Shown: positions 1 to 7,254, counted from the first letter of the stretch. The stretch: 8,280 nt of DNA from Promethearchaeota archaeon (GCA_016839865.1 JAEOTN010000533.1:1-8280); one strand, 5' to 3'. Notes: generated from the sequence alone by a model not told the origin. Translations and numbers: made by a program.

Positions 1-79
1 AGATGTAGATTTATTTAGCAGTAACACCGTAATATCTAACATTTTAACAAGATGTTTAACAATTACTTTTTCATGATTA

Positions 80-150
80 AATAAAGAAATATATAAGTTT
101 CCACAAAAATCATAGTAAAGTACGTAATTTCTTTATTATTCATAGCAAAA
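80..150. repeat. Inverted and direct short repeats upstream of the tandem-DHp kinase gene
   Basis: An 11-bp perfect inverted repeat has arms AATAAAGAAAT (80-90) and ATTTCTTTATT (127-137), with a 36-bp spacer. Interleaved with it, TCATAGTAAAG (110-120) recurs as TCATAGCAAAA (140-150), exactly 30 bp away, or about three helical turns. Both lie directly upstream of the candidate TATA box of the following gene, where operator sites would be expected. The DNA is very AT-rich, so chance is a serious alternative. The rest of 1-188 shows no coding region. Confidence 0.3.
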
Positions 151-156
151 AAAAAA

Positions 157-164
157 TATTTATA
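157..164 (+). promoter_or_regulatory. Candidate archaeal TATA box for the hybrid kinase gene
   Basis: TATTTATA follows an A-rich run that could serve as the B recognition element. Its centre lies about 27 bp before the ATG at 189, the usual distance from an archaeal TATA box to the transcription start. Transcription would therefore begin at or just before the start codon, giving a leaderless or nearly leaderless mRNA. This agrees with the absence of a Shine-Dalgarno sequence before that ATG. Position and motif are seen; function is inferred. Confidence 0.5.
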
Positions 165-188
165 GGAAAAGAAACATACAAAAATATT

Positions 189-1697
189 ATGCCCTCAAAA
201 ATGGGAGGGATCGTAAATGGAGAAAAACTTGTTACGAACACAGTTCAAGATCGATCTCAGCTCCTTGATTCTCTAGCAGTGTTTTGCGGTGGATTAAGTC
301 ATAATCTAAATAATGTTTTGACCTCAATTCTTGGAAATATTGACATAATGATTCTGGACATGGAAGATAATCAAAATATCTCAATCTATCAAGACTACCT
401 AACAACCATCAGAAATTCTGCTTTACTTATTAGTAATTTGACCATTCAAATAATGGATTATGTAAAAGGGCTAAAATCCAAGGAAGCTTCAAACCACCTA
501 TGTAATATTGGTAAACTACAATCAGAACCGTTTCATTTTTCTATTCGAAAATGCGAAAATATTGAATCTTTTGTGACCTTTTCAAACATATTGGCACACC
601 GATTCAACAATGCATTAATGACTATCCTCGGAAATGTCGAAATATTGTGTTTAGAAATGAAAAGAAATAATGATTTATCGAAATATGATTTTTTTGTGGA
701 TGAAATGAAAAAAGTATCTTTACAAGCGCGAGAAATAACATTTCAAATGCTAAATTTAGTGAAAGAGCATCAACCTAATAAAAAAACAATCAAAATTGTG
801 GATTTACTTAAAAATCATTCCAAATTTTTCACTTCAGGAAAGCATATTACATTTGAATTTGAACATGAAGACAATACTCCATTTATATCAGTTGATATTG
901 ACCAGTTACTCCAGGTATATGATAATATTTTGATTAATTCCATTCAGGCAATGCCAAATGGTGGAAAAATTAGTACAAAAGTCAAAATTTATGAAAAAAT
1001 TGAAGTACACTTTTCTACTTCATTACGGGGATCCTTCATAGAGATATCAGTTCAAGATGAAGGAGAGGGTATTCCTGAAGAAAATAAGGAGTCTATATTC
1101 ACACCGTTTTTCACAACAAAATGTGATGGAAATGGCTTGGGACTAGCAATGTGTAATCAAATCGTAAAGAATCATGGAGGTTTAATATCATTTGATTCAA
1201 TTCCAGGAAACGGGACAAATTTCTCTATTTTTTTACCAATAGCTAGTAACAATAACGAAGTGAAAACTGAATCAGTCTCTTCATTGAATGTGATACCAAT
1301 TATTCCATACACACAAGGAAAAATTTTAGTCATGGACGATGATTTATCGATTCAGTCTATTTTAAAGAAAATTTTAGAAAAAATGAATTTCATAGTAGAA
1401 ACTTGCTCAGACGGAGAAGAAGCTATAAAAATTTTGCATGCTCATTCCAATCATGGAACACCGTTTGATGCCATTATATTGGATTTAACAATCCCAGGAA
1501 AAATGGGGGGAAAAGAAGTTAATGCAATCATTAAACACGATTTCCCTGAAATCAAATCATTAATAACAAGTGGAAATTCGACAAATACTGTTCTATCTAA
1601 TTATATTGATTATGGATTCGCGGGTGTATTACATAAGCCTTATACTATACAAGATTTACAAAATGAGTTACAGAAATTGGACCTCTTTAGAATATAA
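189..1697 (+). CDS. Cytosolic hybrid histidine kinase with two tandem DHp modules, HATPase and receiver
   Basis: This is a hybrid two-component kinase: autophosphorylation on histidine, then transfer to its own receiver, is the expected chemistry. Residues 35-94 and 134-193 are two copies of a HisKA-type DHp module of the HDFNN-like class. They align without a gap over 60 residues with 20 identities, and their candidate histidines are H38 (SHNLNN) and H137 (AHRFNN). The ATPase domain (about 200-352) is intact: N246/N250 in the N box, D290-G292-G294 in the G1 box, an FTPFFTTK box, and GNGLGL at 314-319. The receiver (about 377-498) has D383/D384, phosphoacceptor D432, T460 and K483. No sensory domain, signal peptide or membrane segment is visible, so the input must come through a partner. 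In both H boxes the acidic residue that normally follows the histidine is replaced, by N39 and R138, which may lower autokinase or phosphatase activity. The ATG at 189 was chosen because the TATA box fits a leaderless start there; M5 (201) is an alternative. The downstream neighbour is an RHH-DHp-receiver gene on the same strand. Confidence 0.9.
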   Translation: MPSKMGGIVNGEKLVTNTVQDRSQLLDSLAVFCGGLSHNLNNVLTSILGNIDIMILDMEDNQNISIYQDYLTTIRNSALLISNLTIQIMDYVKGLKSKEASNHLCNIGKLQSEPFHFSIRKCENIESFVTFSNILAHRFNNALMTILGNVEILCLEMKRNNDLSKYDFFVDEMKKVSLQAREITFQMLNLVKEHQPNKKTIKIVDLLKNHSKFFTSGKHITFEFEHEDNTPFISVDIDQLLQVYDNILINSIQAMPNGGKISTKVKIYEKIEVHFSTSLRGSFIEISVQDEGEGIPEENKESIFTPFFTTKCDGNGLGLAMCNQIVKNHGGLISFDSIPGNGTNFSIFLPIASNNNEVKTESVSSLNVIPIIPYTQGKILVMDDDLSIQSILKKILEKMNFIVETCSDGEEAIKILHAHSNHGTPFDAIILDLTIPGKMGGKEVNAIIKHDFPEIKSLITSGNSTNTVLSNYIDYGFAGVLHKPYTIQDLQNELQKLDLFRI

Positions 1698-1704
1698 ATC
1701 CTAA

Positions 1705-1720
1705 ATACTTTTTTTCAATA
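1705..1720 (+). terminator. T-rich tract after the hybrid kinase gene
   Basis: A run of seven T residues (1709-1715) begins 12 nt after the TAA stop at 1695-1697. Archaeal RNA polymerases commonly terminate at such U-rich tracts without a hairpin. No stable stem is visible before it. Termination may be incomplete, since the next gene lies only 89 bp away on the same strand. Confidence 0.4.
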
Positions 1721-1734
1721 AAACTATTCAAAAT

Positions 1735-1742
1735 TTTATAAA
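1735..1742 (+). promoter_or_regulatory. Candidate TATA box for the RHH-DHp-receiver gene
   Basis: TTTATAAA has its centre about 48 bp before the ATG at 1787. The expected start of transcription is near 1765, leaving a 5' leader of about 20 nt with no Shine-Dalgarno sequence. The surrounding DNA is strongly AT-rich, so the match alone is weak. The gene could also be reached by read-through from the hybrid kinase gene. Confidence 0.4.
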
Positions 1743-1786
1743 AAATAACAATTAAACAAAAAAACATATCATTATTATTGAATAAT

Positions 1787-2659
1787 ATGGCAGTTCTTAA
1801 ATTAACACCTGAAATGAAGGAATATGAAAAAGAAACCGGAAAAAAAGCCATCTGGAGGGGTGAAATCACTGAGAGCTTCAAGAAATGGCAACGAGGAGAG
1901 GAAGTTTACGGTATTGATAAAAAAGGTGTTGGCGTTTTAGTCTCGGAGGAGATTAAAAATAGATGGGAAGAATTTGTTGATCATAATGAAATCTCTACAA
2001 TATCAAAATTAATACGTAAATCGGTGGATTTCTACATCGATGTTCACACCAAACAAAAAATAATAAAGGATATCAACAAAATCTATCATGATTTAAATGA
2101 ACCACTGACGATAATTCAAGGGTTTTCACGTTTGATTTTGGAGAATTATGAGAATATAGATGCTAAAGTAATTGAAAAAATAGAAGAAATCCATTCACAA
2201 AGTGTTTTCCTAGAAAAAAAATTGCATGAATTAGTTACTCAATCAGAATCTGGTGTTTCGACCTATGATGTTTTGATTGTTGAAGACAATAACACGACAA
2301 TAAAGGTTCTGGAAGAAGTTTTGGAAGACAAAAATCTCACATGTAAAGGAATTAACCAAGGTATCAAAACATTCGAAGAATTAGCTAGAAATACTCCCAA
2401 AATTATATTAATTGATATTATTCTACCTGATATCAATGGGTATGAGCTTTGCAAGAAAATCAAAGAGTCAGATACTACAAAAAATATCCCTGTTTTCTTT
2501 ATAACCGCTGTTCCAGAAACTGAGGTCATTAAAAAAATGAAGGAAACTGGAGCAGATGGCTATTTCTTAAAACCGTTTAAATTCGAAGAGTTTAAAATTT
2601 TAAAAAAGTATGTAGACAATAGTGAATCTAAATCTCACACTAAGGGAATGGTAACTTGA
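1787..2659 (+). CDS. Response regulator with RHH-like N-terminus and an ATPase-less DHp helix pair
   Basis: A 290-residue soluble protein with an unusual domain order. Residues 1-40 hold a segment with the motif ETGKKAIWRG that I associate with Asgard regulators (from memory, unchecked). Residues 48-86 fit a ribbon-helix-helix fold: a short strand (VGVLVS), helix A (EEIKNRWEEFVDHN), a turn, then helix B starting ISKLIRKSVDFYI. This suggests DNA binding as a dimer. Residues 91-150 form a HisKA-like helix pair with H101-D102 in HDLNEPLTII. Only about 10 residues separate it from the receiver (160-276), so the ATPase domain is absent rather than decayed. The receiver is complete: E166/D167, phosphoacceptor D210, T240, K262. 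The protein cannot autophosphorylate. It could accept phosphate from a neighbouring kinase on D210 and possibly relay it through H101, or use the helix pair only to dimerise or to dock on a kinase. I prefer the ATG at 1787 to a UUG at 1778. The 3' end overlaps the convergent PAS kinase gene by 25 bp. Confidence 0.85.
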   Translation: MAVLKLTPEMKEYEKETGKKAIWRGEITESFKKWQRGEEVYGIDKKGVGVLVSEEIKNRWEEFVDHNEISTISKLIRKSVDFYIDVHTKQKIIKDINKIYHDLNEPLTIIQGFSRLILENYENIDAKVIEKIEEIHSQSVFLEKKLHELVTQSESGVSTYDVLIVEDNNTTIKVLEEVLEDKNLTCKGINQGIKTFEELARNTPKIILIDIILPDINGYELCKKIKESDTTKNIPVFFITAVPETEVIKKMKETGADGYFLKPFKFEEFKILKKYVDNSESKSHTKGMVT

Positions 2660-5307
2660 AATATCGAACCCATATTTCTACCGGGGGATTCGACCCAAAT
2701 CTCTCCTCCATGGTTCTCAATTAATTTTTTACATACATACAATCCAATTCCTGATCCTTCAGTATCTATGTCTAATCCTACCCCATAACGCTCCAATTTA
2801 CCGAATTTTGTAAATACACGTTTTTTTTCTTCTTTGGTAAAGCCCACTCCAGTATCAGTAATAATGATCTCAAACAAGTCATTGGTTTCATTTTGATTGT
2901 ATTGAATGGAAATTTTTCCTCCCGGAGGAGTATTTTTTATTCCATTTATTAAAAGGTGAGATATAACTTGTTCAATACCAGTTTTGTCTAAACTTATTTT
3001 GCAGTCGGTTTTCTCGTGATAAATTAGCACTCGTCGTTTTTTTGCAAATACTTTTACTTTTGACAGTACGGAATCTACGATATCTTTAAAACATACATTA
3101 GATTTCTGTAACTTAGGAGCACCGTTTTCCAGTTGGGCAATTTGAATAAATCCATTGATAAGCTCTTCTAAAGAATTCCCTCCATTATTTATAATTTCAA
3201 GCAACTCCTTGACAGTATCATCGAATTTATAGTGATACTTTTGTAGCAAAATTGAGGATGCATTTGATATAGAAATTAGAGGTGTCTTCAGCTCATGTGA
3301 AGTTCGTATTATCAGCTCATTCCTTAACTCATCGAGTTCTTTTAATTTCTTGTTCTCTTGTTTTATCATAAGCTCTATTTGTTTCTGAGGTGTTACATCT
3401 CGCACTACTTCAATAATAGTTTTCTTTCCGTTTGAAATAAATCCTGGAGTGGAATGAATCTCAAGATAAATTTCTTTATTATCCTTGTCAAGGGCTTTTA
3501 CTTCATACCTTCTTGTTCCATTCTGTTCCTTACCAGATTCATTAAAAGAAGGAGATAAAGGATGGGTAGATTTCCGTTTTAGAAATTCTTCATATCTAGA
3601 ACTGGCGTCTGGTCCTATTCGTTTAGATAACTCAATTGCTTTTTTATTCTTATAAATTATCTCATTTTCTTCTGAAACAGCAACAATTGCATCTTGCACA
3701 TTTTCGAGGATGAAACTCATAGTTCTCTCGGATTCTTCTACTCGCTTTTCCGCTACTTTCTCGTTGGTGAAATTTTTCACAACGGTAATTACACTCTCAA
3801 CTTCATTTCCAGTTTTCATTGGAATCCGTCGAACTTCAGCAATAAATGGTTGATTTTTGACCATGACGTCATAATGTGAAAGAGCTACTTTACCGGTATG
3901 AAAAACATTTTCAATATCAGGGAATATATTCGATGTTGGAAATTTTGACAGTAACGCAAAGAAATTTTCTTCTGTTATCTCCTTATCTAAAAATGATTGC
4001 ATTTCATTCCTCAAAGAATCATTAAAGAAAGTTACTACATTATTTTTATTTACAACATAAATGTAATCCGTTAAATTATTCAGAATACTGAGGTATTTTT
4101 GTTCGGATTCCCATAACTGCAATTTAGCATTTTCGCTCTCTGTTTTATCAACAAACATTACCAAAAGTGCGCTGGTTCCCTTAATTTTGATTTTATTTGC
4201 GTGCATTTCCAGCCATTTAATTTGACCGAACCTGTCTTGTATTTGAAAATGGAATTCTCGTAATTTATAACTGGGTTTGCTTGTAAATGAATGCTTTATT
4301 TTTTCTTTAACCAGTGTGTCGTTATAGATAAGACTCACAATTCCTATCTTTTTAATTTCTTCAGCAGAATACCCAAGGATGTGTGCACTTGCTTCATTCA
4401 CATAAACAATTTGCTGAGCTTCAGTAATAATAAGGATCCCAACTAACGATTGATCAGCAATAATCCTGAATTTTTCTTCTGATTCTCTTAATTTTTCTTC
4501 CGATCGTTTTCGCTGGTTAATATCTCTCAATACCATAAAAATATTTGAATTTTCATCATCAGTTAACATTCTCCTAGCTTTAACTTCCATCCAATCGAAA
4601 TTACCGTTTTTATCCACAACTCGAATCTCACCGCGTGACTCCCCTTTTTTTTTCATATTTTCTACCATTTGAAAAAACGCGTCATGGTCTTCTGGGTGAG
4701 TAAAATAGTTCGCATTCATACCAATTATTTCTTCTCTCGTGTAGGTCGTCCTTTGATTTATGTACAGTAGATCTAAGTTTTTATCCAAAACTACAATAAG
4801 ATCATCAACATTTTCTATAATTATTCTGTATTTGTCTTCCCAATCATCCAGTTCTTGTACCTTTGTTTTGTATTGCTTTTTTAAGGAAGAAACTTCTTTC
4901 TGTAGATTCAATTTTAACTCTAATTGTTCTTGTTCCTTCTTTTTGATATCATCAATATCTACCAAAATAAGATGATTAGCAACTAGATCACCCGACTTGT
5001 TTATAACCGGGCTACTAGTTAATCTAATCCAATTCATGTAACCATTTTTTTTCTTGATTTGGATTTCTTCACAATTGATAGAAATTGACTTCTCAGATTG
5101 GTCAGATAAATTTTGGATCCTATATCCCACTTGCTTTGTGGATATGAAAAGATGTGAGAAATTCATGTGGATCAATTCTTCTCTTGTGTATCCTAACAAT
5201 TCTTCTGTTGCTTTGTTACAGTCACAGATTTTATTATCAGGATTTAAATAAATACATGAAATTTTTGTATTTTCTCGTAAGAATTCAAATTTTTTTGGTA
5301 TCATCAT
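2635..5307 (-). CDS. Five-PAS cytosolic sensor histidine kinase
   Basis: An 890-residue soluble kinase with no membrane segment or signal peptide. Five PAS domains lie at about 14-122, 157-266, 277-391, 402-515 and 530-642. Several are joined by typical linkers such as LRESEEKFR, and a charged coiled coil follows PAS1 (about 122-157). A coiled coil at 643-665 leads into a HisKA domain with the canonical box H671-E-L-K-T-P-L. The ATPase domain (about 735-890) keeps N788 in the N box, D818-T-G-V-G in G1, and GSGIGL at 851-856, so it should be active. There is no receiver, so it must phosphorylate a separate protein; the convergent RHH-DHp-receiver protein is the nearest candidate. The ligands of the PAS domains cannot be told from sequence. 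The ATG at 5307 is preceded by AGGA with 6 nt spacing (a second ATG follows at once), and a TATA box lies upstream at 5357-5364. The 39% identity of its PAS-to-H-box linker to the upstream pseudokinase (22 of 56 aligned positions) shows the two are paralogues. Confidence 0.93.
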   Translation of the reverse strand: MMIPKKFEFLRENTKISCIYLNPDNKICDCNKATEELLGYTREELIHMNFSHLFISTKQVGYRIQNLSDQSEKSISINCEEIQIKKKNGYMNWIRLTSSPVINKSGDLVANHLILVDIDDIKKKEQEQLELKLNLQKEVSSLKKQYKTKVQELDDWEDKYRIIIENVDDLIVVLDKNLDLLYINQRTTYTREEIIGMNANYFTHPEDHDAFFQMVENMKKKGESRGEIRVVDKNGNFDWMEVKARRMLTDDENSNIFMVLRDINQRKRSEEKLRESEEKFRIIADQSLVGILIITEAQQIVYVNEASAHILGYSAEEIKKIGIVSLIYNDTLVKEKIKHSFTSKPSYKLREFHFQIQDRFGQIKWLEMHANKIKIKGTSALLVMFVDKTESENAKLQLWESEQKYLSILNNLTDYIYVVNKNNVVTFFNDSLRNEMQSFLDKEITEENFFALLSKFPTSNIFPDIENVFHTGKVALSHYDVMVKNQPFIAEVRRIPMKTGNEVESVITVVKNFTNEKVAEKRVEESERTMSFILENVQDAIVAVSEENEIIYKNKKAIELSKRIGPDASSRYEEFLKRKSTHPLSPSFNESGKEQNGTRRYEVKALDKDNKEIYLEIHSTPGFISNGKKTIIEVVRDVTPQKQIELMIKQENKKLKELDELRNELIIRTSHELKTPLISISNASSILLQKYHYKFDDTVKELLEIINNGGNSLEELINGFIQIAQLENGAPKLQKSNVCFKDIVDSVLSKVKVFAKKRRVLIYHEKTDCKISLDKTGIEQVISHLLINGIKNTPPGGKISIQYNQNETNDLFEIIITDTGVGFTKEEKKRVFTKFGKLERYGVGLDIDTEGSGIGLYVCKKLIENHGGEIWVESPGRNMGSIFQVTIPLV

Positions 5308-5356
5308 TCAATTTCCTAAATTTATACCTAGATGGCTTATCCTCAACAGAGAATAT

Positions 5357-5364
5357 TATATAAA
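5357..5364 (-). promoter_or_regulatory. TATA box for the five-PAS kinase gene
   Basis: On the minus strand the octamer TTTATATA reads from 5364 down to 5357, a very good archaeal box A. With the start site expected about 27 bp beyond its centre (near 5334), the leader would be about 27 nt. It would include the AGGA Shine-Dalgarno at 5317-5314. This gives the kinase its own promoter, separate from the roadblock operon upstream. Confidence 0.6.
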
Positions 5365-5372
5365 TTTAAGGA

Positions 5373-5427
5373 CAAATAATAAAGAAAATTCGACTCAATT
5401 CTCTTTTCCCTCCGCGAGACAAAAGAG
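5373..5427 (-). terminator. Hairpin plus U-rich tract after the pseudokinase gene
   Basis: Immediately after the TAG stop, the minus-strand transcript can form a perfect 7-bp stem from CTCTTTT (minus strand 5427-5421) and AAAAGAG (5407-5401). An inner CTC/GAG pairing around a CGC loop extends it. About 10 nt later comes the T-rich stretch TTTTCTTTATTATTT (5387-5373). Together these look like a terminator separating the roadblock operon from the kinase gene. The symmetry could instead be an operator, since it lies about 40 bp upstream of the kinase TATA box. Confidence 0.5.
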
Positions 5428-7254
5428 CTATATAGTGAAACTTTTTTCAATGAGGAATTGCAAATTTATCCATTTAGTATTATCCATGTGAGTTTCTTCT
5501 ATATTACTAATTAGCTTTTGATAATTCCTATCGAATTTTTCTACCAAAGTATTCAAGCACCTACTGAAAAGAGATAGATCATCTTTTACAATCAGAACAA
5601 AAATCACATCTTTGGTACTATTGGTTTCGAACATAATCTTGTTGTCACCATGATCAATTGTTTTGATGTGTTTGTCCCCTTGAATAATGCTTTTCAACAT
5701 ATTTAGAGTTCCTATGATACCGCCAGTGACCAATGATGGATCATATTTACTCTTGTCATCTCCGAAAGAGTGCACGTGAAGAGGAATCCCAGATTTATAA
5801 ATTATATACATCTTATCAAGAAGATCTCTCCAATTTGAAAGAGGTAGAACAAGCTTAACGTCTTTAGATGCCTTTTTCTCCATGGATTCAGAAATTATGA
5901 GATCTCCTTTGTGCAATTTTGCGATTTTTGAAAAAATCCGAATTTCTTCAAGATCAGTAAGATTGTAATTGTTATTTCCTAATATTTTAAACGCTATTTC
6001 TGCATTATTACCTGATTCAGCTATTGCTATTTGAATCTGCTTGGTTGAGAAGGAAGTATCTCCTAATTTTGACAGAAGTTGCTTTATTATCTGTTTCAAG
6101 CGAATTCCATCGATATTCGAGTATAACTCCTTTGGACTCTCAATTTCAATCTTGAAAGACTGATTATCTAATTCAATGAGAATTTCATCTTTCAAATTCT
6201 GCATTAAATCATTCAAACTAGCTATTTCACAATCTATGTTCAAAGTAACTTTGTCTAAATTAGCTATATCGATAATTTTGTTAAGCATGTCGAAGATTTT
6301 TTTACTGCCCTGTTTAATTAAACGCAAATATTCTCTATTTTCCCCACTTGTAGAATTTAGCAGTATATTCGTGCTTTCGATAACAAGATCTAAAGGACTC
6401 TTCAAGTCTTCGGTAGTTTGCTTCATTAACTGGTTTTTTACTTCATTAAGTTCCCGTAGTTTACGATTTTCTCTTTTTACAATTCCTTCCACGAGTTTTC
6501 GCTCAGTAATATCTTGAAGGATGATTTGAACGAATTTTTCCATTCCATTCTTAATTGGAGATAAAAATATTTCCACCCAAGCTTTTTGACCATTCGAATT
6601 CACAAATTCGATTTCGAGAATCTCGTTCAAATCAAAATTTACAATGTTTGAAACTAATTCATTCACATAATCCAGTCTCAAATCAGAATTTGGAAATAGC
6701 TGGAAAAAGTCTTTTGTAACCAGACTTGCTTTCTTTTCACTAGTATAGATTTCTGCATTGATATTACAATCATTAATGGTATTATTCGGATTTATTATGA
6801 ATATAGGATGAGGGAAATTTTCATATAGTTTTTTGAATTTTTGTACGGAATAATGTAGATATTGTTCATATTCATTCTTTTTCGTCACATCTTGAAAAAT
6901 CTCAATCACCAAAGGTTCCCCATTTGAATCGATAATCGAAGACTGTGTATTTATGTAAGACGACCTCTTTTCTGGCTCAGAGTATTCCACAGAAATCTCC
7001 TTAATTAGTTCAAAATTGGATTTGTCCAGAATTTTTAAAAATGAGCAATCTTCACAGATTTTATCATTATTAAGTAAAACTTCGTAACATTTCTTTCCCA
7101 ATTGATTCTTTCCGAAGATTTCTTCTGCTTTTTTATTCAAATATCGGATTTTGAAGTTGTTTGAAATCACAACCACTGAATCATTAATCATAGAGAATAT
7201 TGTTTCTATCTGTTTTTCAGATAGGTTATTTTGAAAGGGTAATGATTTTTGCAT
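5428..7254 (-). CDS. PAS-PAS pseudo-histidine-kinase with C-terminal longin/roadblock-like domain
   Basis: I place the start at the ATG at 7254 (608 residues): a strong GGAGGA (7266-7261) sits 6 nt before it, and it leaves a 16-bp gap to the upstream gene. The in-frame ATG at 7287 would overlap that gene and lacks such a site. Domains, numbered from 7254: PAS1 about 13-125, with C56, C67 and C70 in a C-x10-C-x2-C pattern; PAS2 about 131-250; a coiled coil 252-275; then a DHp-like helix whose box reads TTEDLKSPL, with E282 where the phosphoacceptor histidine should be. The following ATPase-like region (about 350-473) has lost the N-box Asn (LLSKL), the G1 Asp and the G2 glycine loop, so no kinase activity is expected. 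Residues about 475-590 form a separate alpha/beta domain beginning DKMYIIYKSGIPLHVHSF and containing TIDHGDNKIMFE. It resembles the longin/roadblock-like domains that Asgard archaea encode widely. It is a probable scaffold or allosteric partner linking PAS input to GTPase-type regulators. It is the last gene of the roadblock operon. Confidence 0.85.
   Translation of the reverse strand: MQKSLPFQNNLSEKQIETIFSMINDSVVVISNNFKIRYLNKKAEEIFGKNQLGKKCYEVLLNNDKICEDCSFLKILDKSNFELIKEISVEYSEPEKRSSYINTQSSIIDSNGEPLVIEIFQDVTKKNEYEQYLHYSVQKFKKLYENFPHPIFIINPNNTINDCNINAEIYTSEKKASLVTKDFFQLFPNSDLRLDYVNELVSNIVNFDLNEILEIEFVNSNGQKAWVEIFLSPIKNGMEKFVQIILQDITERKLVEGIVKRENRKLRELNEVKNQLMKQTTEDLKSPLDLVIESTNILLNSTSGENREYLRLIKQGSKKIFDMLNKIIDIANLDKVTLNIDCEIASLNDLMQNLKDEILIELDNQSFKIEIESPKELYSNIDGIRLKQIIKQLLSKLGDTSFSTKQIQIAIAESGNNAEIAFKILGNNNYNLTDLEEIRIFSKIAKLHKGDLIISESMEKKASKDVKLVLPLSNWRDLLDKMYIIYKSGIPLHVHSFGDDKSKYDPSLVTGGIIGTLNMLKSIIQGDKHIKTIDHGDNKIMFETNSTKDVIFVLIVKDDLSLFSRCLNTLVEKFDRNYQKLISNIEETHMDNTKWINLQFLIEKSFTI

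Noticed and set aside
2..76. Open frame entering from the left edge and ending in TGA at 74-76
   Set aside because: Only 24 codons are visible, with no recognisable C-terminal motif, so a gene tail cannot be supported.
1778..1786. UUG start adding three residues to the RHH-DHp-receiver protein
   Set aside because: An ATG follows at 1787, and neither has a Shine-Dalgarno site, so the ATG is preferred.
1687..1881. Minus-strand 64-codon ORF across the gap between the two plus-strand regulator genes
   Set aside because: It overlaps the start of the RHH-DHp-receiver gene, has no ribosome binding site and its translation is a hydrophobic shadow of AT-rich DNA.
2263..2529. Minus-strand 88-codon ORF inside the receiver region
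   Set aside because: It lies wholly within the well-supported receiver domain on the plus strand and shows no recognisable domain.
5401..5427. Minus-strand GGAGGG inside the hairpin as a ribosome binding site for a small gene
   Set aside because: No ATG or GTG follows at a suitable distance.
6176..6517. Plus-strand 113-codon ORF, rich in Ser, Leu and Phe
   Set aside because: It is antisense to the pseudokinase coiled coil and DHp region; the composition is what reversed Lys/Glu-rich codons give, and no start signals are seen.
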